A stretch of 64,000 nt of DNA, taken from assembly GCF_003264115.1 (NCBI RefSeq), contig NZ_CP021912.1:1409001-1473000 (forward strand), written 5' to 3'. Positions 43,071-52,430 of this stretch are shown one piece after another. Position 1 is the first letter of the stretch. Every line of letters starts with the position of its first letter. The notes under the pieces were generated by a model that saw only the letters and a list, made by a program, of their open reading frames with translations, ran no database searches and had not been told where the DNA came from. Both the position numbers and the translations under genes were made by a program. The stretch is from Erythrobacter sp. KY5 (GTDB lineage: Bacteria; Pseudomonadota; Alphaproteobacteria; Sphingomonadales; Sphingomonadaceae).

Positions 43071-43313
43071 ATGGAATTGCTCACACAGATAGCGCTTGCG
43101 AGCGACGCGGTTCAGCTTGCGCTGGTCGGAGCCTTCTGCTGGGCGTTGGCTGTGGTCTGTCTATTGATGGATCGGATGCGCGAAAAAAGGCGCTCGCCCG
43201 AAAGGCTGGAAAAGGTCGGCTTCATGCCGTGGACGAGCCTGTTCGTTGCACTGGCTATCATCGGAGGCGGGTGCCTCGCGACGAGTCTACCCGTCGTGCT
43301 CGGTAGCCTTTAG
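43071..43313 (+). CDS. Small two-helix membrane protein beside cpaF
   Basis: 80 aa with two membrane helices (about 13-33 and 56-78) and a basic loop (RMREKRRSPERLEKVGF) between them. The family is not recognised. Its 3' end overlaps that of the convergent cpaF by 4 bp. Confidence 0.65.
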   Translation: MELLTQIALASDAVQLALVGAFCWALAVVCLLMDRMREKRRSPERLEKVGFMPWTSLFVALAIIGGGCLATSLPVVLGSL

Positions 43314-44860
43314 AGGCACGCCTCAAGATATGCCTGGTCGAAGCCGAACTGGCGCGCTTTTTCGAGTGTGTAGGGACGCAGGCCGGACGAACGAAACTCG
43401 CCCATGATCTTGCCGTCCTCGCTCTCGTCGAGATATTCGAATTTGAAGAGCTCCTGCGTCACGATCACGTCGCCTTCCATCCCGATCACTTCGGTGATGT
43501 TGGTGGTGCGGCGCGAACCGTCGCGAAGACGTTTCACCTGCACGATCAGGTCGACCGATTCCGCGATCTGGCGCGAAATGGCCTCCTTCGGGATCTTGAT
43601 GTCGCCCATCAGGATCATGTTTTCCATACGGCCAAGGCACTCTCGCGGAGAGTTGGCGTGAAGCGTACACATGGAGCCATCGTGGCCGGTGTTCATGGCG
43701 GCGAGAAGGTCGAAACACTCCGCGCCACGAATCTCACCCAGGATGATGCGGTCAGGACGCATACGCAGGGCGTTCTTCACAAGGTCACCAATCGTGATCG
43801 CGCCTTGCCCTTCAAGGTTGGGCGGACGTGTTTCGAGTGGCAGCCAGTGCGGCTGTTGCAGACGAAGTTCGGCCGCGTCCTCAATGGTCAACACACGCTC
43901 ACCCGGGTCGATCATCTTCGACAGGGCGTTGAGCATGGTCGTTTTACCCGAACCCGTACCGCCCGAGATAACGACGTTCATCCGGCATGCGCCCGCGATC
44001 TTCAACGCGGTACACATCTTTTCTGACATCGAGCCGAATTCCTTGAGCATATCCAAGGTGATCGGCTTTTCGGAGAACTTACGAATTGAGATGGCGGTGC
44101 CGCGCAGTGAAAGCGGAGGCACGATGACGTTCACACGCGAGCCGTCTTTCAAACGGGCGTCGGCAAGCGGTGTGGTCTGGTCGACGCGGCGGCCAACCTG
44201 GTTCACGATGCGCTGTGCGATCTGGAAGAGGTGCTGTTCATCGCGGAACCGGATCGGCGCGATGGTGAGCTTACCCTTCTTTTCAATGTAGGTCTGGTCC
44301 GGACCGTTGACCATGATATCGGACACGTCCGGGTCGTTGAGCAGCTCTTCGAGCGGACCAAAGCCCAGCAACTCGTCGATCAGCACCTTTTCGAGCGCAA
44401 ATTGCTCGCGGCGGTTGAGCGTGACCTTGAGTTCGGCCAGCACTTCCATGATGATCGGACGGAATTCTTCCGACAGCTCTTCCTTCGTCAGGGTCGCTGC
44501 GGCTTCCGGGTCAACACGTTCAAGCAGGCGCGGGAGCACCTGTTCCTTGATCTTGTGAACGCTTGCCTCGAAGCCACCGGCTTCGCTTTCGGCAGCGTTG
44601 ACCGAGTTCATCCGTTCGGCCAGACGATCCATCGCACTGGCGGTCGCGTTGCCGCCACCCTGCGCTGGAGATGGCGAGGCGGGCTTTGCCCTTGCTGGCT
44701 CTGCGCTGCCGCCGTCACCGGGGAGGGGCGGAAACTGCTCGCCGCCATTTGCTTCGTCACTTTTCGGGCTGCCGCCCTTCATCGGCCGGGCTACGCCGAA
44801 AGCGGGCTTGGCGCCTGGCCTCATACCGCCAGCGCCACCCTTTTTGCCGAATGCGCTCAT
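43310..44860 (-). CDS. cpaF: CpaF/TadA-type secretion ATPase
   Basis: 516 aa. A low-complexity Gly/Pro/Ala N-terminus (about 1-85) precedes the CpaF all-helical domain (EQFALEKVLIDELLGFGPLEELL) and a RecA-like core: Walker A SGGTGSGKTTMLN, MRPDRIILGEIRGAECFDLLAAMNTGHDGSMCTLHANSPRE (Asp/His boxes) and SVDLIVQVKRL. It would power assembly of a Flp/Tad pilus. None of the other cpa/tad genes is in this window, so it is isolated here. Start at 44860 (MSAFGKK), the ORF being open 6 codons further up. Confidence 0.9.
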   Translation of the reverse strand: MSAFGKKGGAGGMRPGAKPAFGVARPMKGGSPKSDEANGGEQFPPLPGDGGSAEPARAKPASPSPAQGGGNATASAMDRLAERMNSVNAAESEAGGFEASVHKIKEQVLPRLLERVDPEAAATLTKEELSEEFRPIIMEVLAELKVTLNRREQFALEKVLIDELLGFGPLEELLNDPDVSDIMVNGPDQTYIEKKGKLTIAPIRFRDEQHLFQIAQRIVNQVGRRVDQTTPLADARLKDGSRVNVIVPPLSLRGTAISIRKFSEKPITLDMLKEFGSMSEKMCTALKIAGACRMNVVISGGTGSGKTTMLNALSKMIDPGERVLTIEDAAELRLQQPHWLPLETRPPNLEGQGAITIGDLVKNALRMRPDRIILGEIRGAECFDLLAAMNTGHDGSMCTLHANSPRECLGRMENMILMGDIKIPKEAISRQIAESVDLIVQVKRLRDGSRRTTNITEVIGMEGDVIVTQELFKFEYLDESEDGKIMGEFRSSGLRPYTLEKARQFGFDQAYLEACL

Positions 44861-45146
44861 TCTTAAGCCCCCAGGCACTAAATCAATCCATGCGCAATCG
44901 CGGGTTATCGCGAAGAGCGCCTCTCGAAATGTGGTGAATAAATGGGAAAGCTTATTTTTTTCTAAAATTTCCCGCAGGTTTCAGATGGATTGCGCTTCGC
45001 GGTCAGTGCGATGGGCCGGGCAAATCCCTCGCAAGCCATGGTAAATATGGGATTACGCGGCTGACTGCGAGGATTCCGATACGTGCAAAGAGTTTCCGAC
45101 CGAGCAGAAATGATATTGGCAGGATCTTAAAAGCGGGACGCGAAAA

Positions 45147-46511
45147 TCAGCCGCGCCATTTGAGCATCAACCACGGTACTCGATCCGGGGCGAATTGCTG
45201 CCTGTTGTGCCGGTCGAAATAGGGCGGCATGTGGTCGCCCACGATAAGGATGTCGGTAGGCGGGAAATCGGAAGCAAGGATTTCCTTCACCAGCGCTTCG
45301 TCCATCGCATCCCAGATTGCGAACTGGCGACAGATCATCGGATAGTCCCTTGCGAGTTGCGGCGAAATCCGCTCGCAATTCTCAACGTCGAGATTGCTCT
45401 CCAACGGAACAGGCAAATGCGAATTCACGGAGAGCCAATAGACGAATTGCGGCTCTGCCGTTTCCTTGAGGCGCGCCGCTATCTGGGCAGGAACATCGCG
45501 GTCGCACACTCCGGGGAACACACCCCCGCACCTTTCAGCGCCGCCTTCGGCCAGGGACTCCCGGAAATGCGCATCCTCGAAACCGATATTCGGATACCAC
45601 AGGTTACGATCGAAAAACTTGCCGTCGAATGAGTGATAGGCGGTTGTTTGCACGCCTTGCGCGGCCAATCTTGCCGGGAGACAGCCTGAATCGGTTGTTT
45701 CGCGCAGGTCATGATACTCGCCCCAGCGCCCGCACAACTCGCGGATTTCGCCCGACGTGGTCGAGCTGTAATATGTGGTTGTCCCTTTCGAGACCTCGAA
45801 GCGCGATTGAACATTCGGATTGGCAAACTGGCGAAATAGTAGGGTGTCCATCTCTTCGTTTCCTACCGGAACACCCATGGATTCCACCATGATCACCAGC
45901 AGGTTGCGTTCAATCGCTCCCGAGGCCGGAACGATCTTCGAATTTTCAATTGCTGATTCAAATGGCGCTCCCGCGGCCGCCACGCGGTTGTAGTGACCGC
46001 GCATGCCGTAACCCATATACAGATCGACCAGCGCAAGCGATAAGGTTGCGCCAGCGGCGAGCAGGGTCATCCGCTGATCCTCGAACGATGTCGGACGCCG
46101 AAGCGCGAGCATCGCGATGACAATTAGCCCGCCAATGAAAATGCTCCCGGCGACATATTCATATGACTGGCTGACATCGAGCTCTGCAAAGAACATGATC
46201 GAATGCGTCAGCGATGCCATTCCCAGATTGAACAGTCCTGCGATGAAGGACAGGAGAGAGAAGGCCATCAAGGCGAGGAAGGCGGCCAGCTGAACGATGT
46301 AAGAACGCTTGCGCACAACAAGCCCGACCGCACCGAATATCATGATTTCGAAAAAGCGCGGGGGCGATCCGACAAGATACATAAGCGCAAAGCCCGCATT
46401 CGCGAGCACAACCCAGACCAGCAGCCAATTCCTCAAGGCTCGCCACTCGCCTGGTTCGACAGACGACCAGCGCGGTGAAGATACAGTCGCTAGTGCTGCC
46501 GCATCGGCCAT
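45147..46511 (-). CDS. Sulfatase-family membrane protein (phosphoethanolamine transferase/LTA synthase-like)
   Basis: 454 aa from the ATG at 46511 (MADAAALA). Five or so membrane helices (about 25-180) are followed by a periplasmic alkaline phosphatase-fold domain: LLVIMVESMG (the metal and nucleophile region), TTTYYSSTTSGEIRELCGRWGEY, AYHSFDGKFFDRNLWYPNIGF, SVNSHLPV and LIVGDHMPPYFDRH near the end. These fit enzymes that transfer phospho-groups from lipids to surface glycans. The usual nucleophile Thr/Ser is probably in the TTSGE stretch. The ATG at 46577 is an alternative start. Divergent from the polytopic GT-C-like gene. Confidence 0.8.
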   Translation of the reverse strand: MADAAALATVSSPRWSSVEPGEWRALRNWLLVWVVLANAGFALMYLVGSPPRFFEIMIFGAVGLVVRKRSYIVQLAAFLALMAFSLLSFIAGLFNLGMASLTHSIMFFAELDVSQSYEYVAGSIFIGGLIVIAMLALRRPTSFEDQRMTLLAAGATLSLALVDLYMGYGMRGHYNRVAAAGAPFESAIENSKIVPASGAIERNLLVIMVESMGVPVGNEEMDTLLFRQFANPNVQSRFEVSKGTTTYYSSTTSGEIRELCGRWGEYHDLRETTDSGCLPARLAAQGVQTTAYHSFDGKFFDRNLWYPNIGFEDAHFRESLAEGGAERCGGVFPGVCDRDVPAQIAARLKETAEPQFVYWLSVNSHLPVPLESNLDVENCERISPQLARDYPMICRQFAIWDAMDEALVKEILASDFPPTDILIVGDHMPPYFDRHNRQQFAPDRVPWLMLKWRG

Positions 46512-46836
46512 GTTTGTCGTGTTCCCGTCAACAGAGCACCGGGCGTGCCGCGACGTCTCAATCGTCGCGCAAGGCATCCGGCAATTTGCGTTCTTTCTGC
46601 GTCACCTGTGAAGAATAAAGGTTAGGACGCGGTTAAGCGAGCGGCCATGGGATGCTATCGGAACCGACCGGGATCGAGGGTTGTTTGCTCGCGCAAAGGG
46701 CGCGGCGAACTGAAGTTCTTCGTGCTACGACTTTCTGCGATCGGGCCGGTCTATCGTTAACCAAGCTCAAATGGTTTAGCCCTAGTCACCTGCATCGGCG
46801 CAATACGCCTTGCGCCGCCAACACGATAGGGTGGGG
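46512..46836. promoter_or_regulatory. Divergent promoter interval with a weak CtrA-like site
   Basis: No gene seen in this 325-bp spacer. TTAG-N7-TTAAG (46622-46637) resembles the CtrA consensus with two differences, and GGTTTA/TTAACC half-sites occur near 46760. The promoters of the sulfatase-type and GT-C-like genes should be here. Confidence 0.3.
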
Positions 46837-48426
46837 ATGAACTCCGAAAAGACAGACCGCATGGCGATACCCGTTCGCATCGGCACAGGTTCGGCTGGCG
46901 GGCTGAATGCGACCGGCTGGGGCGGTCCCGTGCTTTTCGCGGCTTTCGCAGCGACTTTCCTGGTGTGCGTTCTGGCCTTCTATCTGTTGATCTACTCTCC
47001 GCATCAGGATCTGGCGGGCATAGCGCTTTCTGCCCAACTGGCGGATGTGCTCGGCGAAGCATTTGGCGAATACAGCCTGTATTTCCCGCCGGCAGAGCGG
47101 GCATGGTACGGTCTGGCCGTTCCCCTGAGCAAGCTGTCAGGATTGAGCCTCGACCTCTCTGCTATCTTGCTGGCCGGTATCGCGACCCTCTTTTCTGCGA
47201 CCCTCGCGTACCGAATTCGGCGTGAGACGGTGGGAGCCTCACCTCTATTTCTGCTCCTGTCTGCCGCTACGCTCGTCGTGCTGCCGGTCCTTTACAAGAA
47301 CGTATTCGGCCTGCGCGAACATATGGTCGTGCTGGGGCTTTGGCCTTATCTGGTCCTTCGGCTTTCCGACCCCGATGACAGCAGGATTGGCTGGAAAACC
47401 CGGCTTCTGCTTGGGGCATGGATGGGGGCGACGCTCACTCTGAAATATCTTTATGCGCTCGTGGTTTTGCTGGTCGAAGTGGCTGACGCAGCGATCCAGC
47501 GTCGGCCCTTCTCGTTGTTCCGCATTGAAAACCTCGTCGCCGGCGCGGTTGTCGCCCTGTACCTCTTTTTCTGGCTAGTGATTGACCCGGCGGAGCGCGA
47601 AGCCATCGCCATCATGGTCAGCGCCATCGACGCCAATATCGACAATCCAGTCCGCAATTGGGCAAAAACGGCGATCCACTCGGCGCTCGCGCTCGCCTTT
47701 CTAGTTATTGCTTACATCTATAAGCTGCCTGCTCGGACGACTGTCATCGGCCTGGCGATGGTTGTTGGAGCGGTGATCGCGGCCTGGGTACAATCACGCT
47801 GGTACAGCCATCATGAATTTCCGATCACGCTGGCTTATCTGGGCTGGCTCTGGTTGATCCGCCGAGAATTGAAGCGCCTGTGGGTCTTGGCAATCTCGGT
47901 CTTCTTGGTCGTTCCGATCGCCGGGGAATTCAGCAGCACTGAATACTATCAGGAATCCGTCAGCGAGCTTGAAGGGACAATGGACAGCTCCGGGCTGTCG
48001 GTGACCGGCAAGCGGGTCGGCTTGCTGACCATGCATCCCTCACCCTTCAACCAGTATCTCGCGTCCGAAGGCGGCATGCGCTGGATTACGCTGATGAACA
48101 ATGCCTACGCGGCGTCAGAACTGAAGGCCCATGACGTCACGGAAAATGATGGCGCCTTGGCACCGGCGATTTCGATCACCGCGCCAGAGCGTTTGATGCT
48201 CCATGACGAAATGTTGCGACTGTGGGAGGACATGCCTCCTGACATATTGATCCTTGACCACAGCACCAGTTGGCCGCTCGATCACATCAAGGTCAGATGG
48301 GAGCATGTCTTCGCCGAGGACGAACGCTTCCAGGCCATCTTGGCGCAATATCGCCCTATGCTGGAGCACGAGGGCGATCTGGTCAAATTTACATATCTTG
48401 TCCGTATCGAACCGGATGGCGGCTAA
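46837..48426 (+). CDS. Polytopic membrane protein, GT-C-like
   Basis: 529 aa from the ATG at 46837 (AGGGTGGGG upstream). About ten to twelve membrane helices (residues ~30-370) include LRREHMVVLGLWPYLVLRL-type helices, and a soluble C-terminal part (about 390-529) carries DILILDHSTSWPLDHIK. The overall shape suits lipid-linked-sugar glycosyltransferases or polymerases (GT-C/Wzy), but I see no diagnostic motif. Its 3' end overlaps pseI by 4 bp, placing it against the pseudaminic acid operon. Confidence 0.6.
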   Translation: MNSEKTDRMAIPVRIGTGSAGGLNATGWGGPVLFAAFAATFLVCVLAFYLLIYSPHQDLAGIALSAQLADVLGEAFGEYSLYFPPAERAWYGLAVPLSKLSGLSLDLSAILLAGIATLFSATLAYRIRRETVGASPLFLLLSAATLVVLPVLYKNVFGLREHMVVLGLWPYLVLRLSDPDDSRIGWKTRLLLGAWMGATLTLKYLYALVVLLVEVADAAIQRRPFSLFRIENLVAGAVVALYLFFWLVIDPAEREAIAIMVSAIDANIDNPVRNWAKTAIHSALALAFLVIAYIYKLPARTTVIGLAMVVGAVIAAWVQSRWYSHHEFPITLAYLGWLWLIRRELKRLWVLAISVFLVVPIAGEFSSTEYYQESVSELEGTMDSSGLSVTGKRVGLLTMHPSPFNQYLASEGGMRWITLMNNAYAASELKAHDVTENDGALAPAISITAPERLMLHDEMLRLWEDMPPDILILDHSTSWPLDHIKVRWEHVFAEDERFQAILAQYRPMLEHEGDLVKFTYLVRIEPDGG

Positions 48427-49481
48427 GCGATCAGGTCCCAATCAACCGGTGTACCTTTTGCCACGGCACGATTGACCCGTTTGCCAAGCAGTGTGTCGTA
48501 ATATTTGGGCTCAAGCCCGTAGCCCGGACGCACTGAACGCAGGCTTTCGGCTGTAAAAGCTTCACCCTCGGCCATGTCTTTCGCGACATAGAGCGAACGG
48601 CGAAACTGTTTTGACGCGCTCTCCGCCTTGGTGCCGCCATATGTAATCTTGCCAAGCGCCTGCCATGCACGCTCGGTTTCTTCGCGGAGCAGGGCAAGCT
48701 CAGCAGGTTCGAGGCTGAAGGCGCTATCGACGCCGCCATCGGCCCGCGCGAGGGTGAAGTGCTTCTCGACCAAGACAGCTCCCAGCGCGGTAGCGGCGAC
48801 GGCAACGCCGGTCCCCATGGTGTGATCGGACAGGCCCACGAGGCATCCGAAAGTCTCGCGCATATTGGGGATGGTGGCGATGTTCGTATTTTCGGGTGTT
48901 GCGGGATAGGTGCTCGTGCATTTCAGGATCACGACCTGATCGTTCCCTGCCTCACGGCAAGTTCGCAGGGCTTCGCCGATTTCAACCACGGTCGCCATGC
49001 CGGTTGAGATGATCATCGGTTTCCCGGTCTCTGCGACCTTTCGGATCAGCGGCAGGTCGATCATTTCAAAGCTGGCAATTTTGTAGGCCGGCATCCCCAG
49101 CTCTTCCAGAAAGTCGACGGCGGTTGCATCGAAGGGGGTGGAGAAGCAGTGCATGCCATGGCTGGCACAGCGGTCCATGATCGGTTGGTGCCAATCCCAA
49201 GGCGTATGCGCCTCAACGTAGAGTTCGTGCAACTGGCGGCCGTTCCACAGCGATTTCTCGTCCTCGATGACGAAGCCCGGCCCGTCGCAATCGAGCGTCA
49301 TCGTATCGGCAGTGTAAGTCTGCAGCTTGAGAGCGTCGGCGCCGCTTTGGGCAGCAGCATCGACGATCTCCAATGCTCGGTCGAGCGAGTGATTATGGTT
49401 CCCGCTCATCTCCGCAATAACGTAAGGTCGCGCGTCGTGGCCGATGGTCTGGCCTGCAATCTGAATGCTTTTTGGTGTCAT
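48423..49481 (-). CDS. pseI: Pseudaminic acid synthase
   Basis: 352 aa. Condenses 2,4-diacetamido-2,4,6-trideoxy-L-altrose with phosphoenolpyruvate. NeuB-family motifs with PseI character: YVIAEMSGNHNHSLDRALEIVDAA, DALKLQTYTADTMTLDC, HCFSTPFDATAVDFLE, PMIISTGMAT, VILKCTSTYPA, VGLSDHTMG, VVEKHFTLARADGG and a C-terminal SAF domain (about 285-352: FRRSLYVAKDMAEGEAFT, RPGYGLEPK). I used 49481 (MTPKSIQ) as start because the open frame upstream of it is antisense-like filler. Last gene of the pse operon, 16 nt after the deacetylase. Confidence 0.92.
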   Translation of the reverse strand: MTPKSIQIAGQTIGHDARPYVIAEMSGNHNHSLDRALEIVDAAAQSGADALKLQTYTADTMTLDCDGPGFVIEDEKSLWNGRQLHELYVEAHTPWDWHQPIMDRCASHGMHCFSTPFDATAVDFLEELGMPAYKIASFEMIDLPLIRKVAETGKPMIISTGMATVVEIGEALRTCREAGNDQVVILKCTSTYPATPENTNIATIPNMRETFGCLVGLSDHTMGTGVAVAATALGAVLVEKHFTLARADGGVDSAFSLEPAELALLREETERAWQALGKITYGGTKAESASKQFRRSLYVAKDMAEGEAFTAESLRSVRPGYGLEPKYYDTLLGKRVNRAVAKGTPVDWDLIA

Positions 49482-49497
49482 CGAATTTGATCCATTG

Positions 49498-50181
49498 TCA
49501 GACGCAGATGCGCCCGGTTTCAAATGCTTCCGCTGCCGCAACGCCAATCGATGCTCCGCGCGACCGGGCGAGATACTCCAGCGCTTCGATAGAGCGTGCG
49601 TGCGGCCACTCGCGCATCTCGGGAGCATAGGCGCGAAGGGCCTGTAATTTGGTTTCAAGATGATCGGAGATGTCGACGAAGTAGGTCGGCGCAAAGGGGG
49701 AAATCGAGGGGGCCGGACGCCATTCGGTGCTCGACATCGTTTCAAAAAACAGCAATTCGCGCACGGCGCTTCCGGGCTGCGGGCGCGTGGCGGCGATGAC
49801 CGCATCGTGGATCACGCGGTGGTCGATGTTCACATCTGAATTCGAATGGGTCAGCACCCGGGTCGGTTTGTGCTTTGCCAGGTGTTGCTCGATCACCTTG
49901 ACCACATCGAGAAGCTCGACCCCATCCATCCGGTTGTCGGGAAAGTGCTCAAGTGTGACCGAGGCCGCACCGACTATGTCGGCTGCGTTGTGAGCGCAGC
50001 GGGCCAGCTCGGACAGATCTCCATCGCGGGCCGCCACGTCGCGAGCATCGTCGCGCGACGTTGCTCCTTCGGCCAGGATGAGATGGTGCACCTCTTCTCC
50101 GGCAGCGCAAAGTTTCGCGACGAACCCCCCTGCGCCCAAAACCTCGTCATCGGGATGTGCGGCTATCACCATCGTGGTCAT
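49498..50181 (-). CDS. PIG-L family deacetylase in the pse operon
   Basis: 227 aa. Zinc site AHPDDE (residues 8-13) plus HSNSDVNIDHRVIHDA, the two conserved segments of LmbE/PIG-L enzymes. Members remove N-acetyl groups from amino sugars. Its ATG overlaps the stop of the formyltransferase by 4 bp, and pseI follows after 16 nt, so it belongs to the operon. By inference it deacetylates a pseudaminic acid intermediate so that a formyl group can be added. Confidence 0.9.
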   Translation of the reverse strand: MTTMVIAAHPDDEVLGAGGFVAKLCAAGEEVHHLILAEGATSRDDARDVAARDGDLSELARCAHNAADIVGAASVTLEHFPDNRMDGVELLDVVKVIEQHLAKHKPTRVLTHSNSDVNIDHRVIHDAVIAATRPQPGSAVRELLFFETMSSTEWRPAPSISPFAPTYFVDISDHLETKLQALRAYAPEMREWPHARSIEALEYLARSRGASIGVAAAEAFETGRICV

Positions 50182-50870
50182 GTGGTGTCATCCTTTGCAA
50201 TAATCCGCGCGCGCGCGACAAGGGTGCCATCTTCTCCGCGCTCGGCTTGTGTCAATTCGATCCGGAAAGTCGTCGTTTCCGCAAATGCGTGGGGGTAGCC
50301 TTCTGCATCGAGCATGCGGATGTGATCGTACACTGCGTCGAGAGTTGCTGCGCCGTCGATCGCGCTTTGATCGGGTGTTCGCCTCTTGAAGACGACCGGT
50401 TCACCTTGCTGCGGGACAGGTTGCAGGTCCTGCTCAACCATTTCGCGGATCATCGGAAGCATCAATCGTGCTGCGCGTTCGAAGATCTCCTCGGCGGTCC
50501 CTGCAAGAGACAAATCGCGCTTCAGATAAATCGGACCGGTATCGAGGCCGGCTTCGCATTGGAGCGCAGAAAGCTTGGTTTGTGTGTGTCCTCTCACGAT
50601 GAGGTTTTGTAGCGGGCTGCCTCCGCGACCATAGGGCAGGTCGGTCATGTGAAAGATGACGGCGCGAAAGTTCTCATGAATTTCGGGCGGCACAATCCAT
50701 GACCAATGCGGGAAGAAAACCCAATCGCAACCGAATGCCTCAAGGGCATCGTGCGTCAGAGCGTTCTTCTCGCGAATGCGCAAGACATCGTAATCGGCGC
50801 TCTTGTCTAACGCCGTGGTCAGCGCATCGTACCGCGCATGGGGAGTAGCAATGGCAATGCGATACGTCAT
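50178..50870 (-). CDS. Formyltransferase family protein (sugar N-formyltransferase candidate)
   Basis: 230 aa. N10-formyl-tetrahydrofolate-dependent core: VIFHMTDLPYGRGGSPLQNLIVRG and SALQCEAGLDTGPIYLKRDL. The His and Asp of the Asn-His-Asp triad are seen (H74, D110) but the Asn two residues before His is Ile72. I recall the same HMTDLPYGRGGSP signature in formyltransferases of surface-sugar clusters. There is no tRNA-binding C-terminal domain, so it is not Met-tRNA formyltransferase. It lies 58 nt after pseGH and overlaps the PIG-L gene by 4 bp. Confidence 0.85.
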   Translation of the reverse strand: MTYRIAIATPHARYDALTTALDKSADYDVLRIREKNALTHDALEAFGCDWVFFPHWSWIVPPEIHENFRAVIFHMTDLPYGRGGSPLQNLIVRGHTQTKLSALQCEAGLDTGPIYLKRDLSLAGTAEEIFERAARLMLPMIREMVEQDLQPVPQQGEPVVFKRRTPDQSAIDGAATLDAVYDHIRMLDAEGYPHAFAETTTFRIELTQAERGEDGTLVARARIIAKDDTT

Positions 50871-50928
50871 GAGCGGAGCCTAACTCGCGCGACTGACGTC
50901 GCCAAGATCGCAGCAGCAACAAGGTTCG

Positions 50929-52425
50929 TCATTGCGCTATCTTTCGCCAGTCTTGCGCACCGGTTCGCTCATAGCCGCCGCGTTCGAACAGGACTTGCGA
51001 TGGGCGGTTCTCGGCCAAGACGGTCGCTAGAAACTCCGATGCCCCGCTCTTCGTTTCTCCAGCTGTGAGGAGCTTGGGACCAAGACCCAGGCCGTGAAAC
51101 CTGGGATCGAGATGGATCGAGACCTCGGCTGCTTTATTCTCATCGAAATCGAAGCGTATCGAGCCTACGTCCTGCTTGCCGACATGGCCAATGAGCAGTA
51201 AGCGTTTCCCATCGGTCAGGACGCGCCCGAGCCAGGCGACATGGTCATCCCATGCCAGCTCCTCAGGGTTGGTCATCATCGCCCTGTTTTCGGGCGCATT
51301 GCGCCACTCGTATAGGCATGACGCATCCTCGTGCGTCGCTTTTCTGACCGACAAAGCATCGTTCAGCATCGATAATCCGACCCGCACGGCTCCAAAGCCA
51401 TCTATGGTTTGGCGCGCCTTCGCCGCGAGCTCTTCGCGTTCGGCTGGATTGTCGATCAATGCGGTAAGGCGAGCGGCAATGCGTTGCGGTGTTGGGTTAT
51501 CCACCGCCGTAATGATGCCGCGCCCGGCGAGCTCAGGAACCACGATGTTCTGATTGTCCGCAGCAATGACAAGCAGCGTGGGCACCCCGATAAAGCAGCG
51601 CTCCCACGTTGCGCCGCCCCCTGCACCGATCTGAAGATCGTGGCGGGCAAAAAACGCGGCCAGGTCAGGCAGGTCGAGAGAAAGCGTGACATTGGGCAAT
51701 CCCTGTACTCGCTCGCGAAGGCTTTCGAGGTGCGGGTTTGCCGAGGTGCTCACGATTTCAATCGGTCCATCGAAGCGTGCTTCTACAAGGGCATCGACCG
51801 CGAGCGCGCTGAAGTTTGGCGCGTCGCTCCCGCCCATGAAAACGCCGATGCTGCGCACTCGCCGGGAGAATTCATATCGAGGAGCTTTTGCATAGGCGGG
51901 CGCGAGAAGAGCGTAGCGCGTTCCGCCAAGTATCCGGGGCTTCCCCACGATGCGCTCAGCGTATTTGGCGCCGTGATCGGCGGCGAGATTGTGATCCAGC
52001 AGCAAATCGGCATGGATTGCCCGGTCGGCGAGATCGTCGATCACCGCAATTCGGCAATTCAGCGCGTCGCGAACTCGATCATGCCACCGCGCGTCGAATG
52101 CATAGTGATCCACTACGAGCCAATCCGGGCCAAACTCCTCAAGCGAGCGGATGGTCTCATCAGCATCGCGATCCTGCGAAACCTTCGCCCAGGAGCTGTG
52201 AGGGATCGCTGGATCTGGCTCGAATGGTTCGTCTGCTGCGGGCAGGGTCACGGTCTGACTGAAACCGCGATCAGACACCATCTTTGCGCTTTGGATGCCC
52301 AGATCGCGCGTTACGAACCGCACGTCGGCTTTCAGGTTACGCAACGCTTGTGCCAGTGACAGGCATCGCTGGAGATGCCCAATACCCATCGCGATGGATG
52401 CATCAGCCCGAATGGCGATCCTCAC
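50929..52425 (-). CDS. Fused UDP-sugar hydrolase PseG and acetyltransferase PseH-like protein
   Basis: 498 aa. Residues 1-~350 are PseG: RADASIAMGIGHLQRC with catalytic H17, VVDHYAFD, DLLLDHNLAA, VFMGGSDAPN and IGAGGGATWERCFIGVP. It cleaves UDP from UDP-2,4-diacetamido-2,4,6-trideoxy-L-altrose. Residues ~358-498 form a GNAT domain like PseH (LSVRKATHEDASCLYEWRN, AEVSIHLDPRFHGLGLGPKLL), which acetylates the 4-amino intermediate one step earlier. I took GTG at 52425 with GGAG 8 nt upstream. It starts 5 nt after pseF. Confidence 0.9.
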   Translation of the reverse strand: MRIAIRADASIAMGIGHLQRCLSLAQALRNLKADVRFVTRDLGIQSAKMVSDRGFSQTVTLPAADEPFEPDPAIPHSSWAKVSQDRDADETIRSLEEFGPDWLVVDHYAFDARWHDRVRDALNCRIAVIDDLADRAIHADLLLDHNLAADHGAKYAERIVGKPRILGGTRYALLAPAYAKAPRYEFSRRVRSIGVFMGGSDAPNFSALAVDALVEARFDGPIEIVSTSANPHLESLRERVQGLPNVTLSLDLPDLAAFFARHDLQIGAGGGATWERCFIGVPTLLVIAADNQNIVVPELAGRGIITAVDNPTPQRIAARLTALIDNPAEREELAAKARQTIDGFGAVRVGLSMLNDALSVRKATHEDASCLYEWRNAPENRAMMTNPEELAWDDHVAWLGRVLTDGKRLLLIGHVGKQDVGSIRFDFDENKAAEVSIHLDPRFHGLGLGPKLLTAGETKSGASEFLATVLAENRPSQVLFERGGYERTGAQDWRKIAQ

Positions 52426-52430
52426 GGGTT

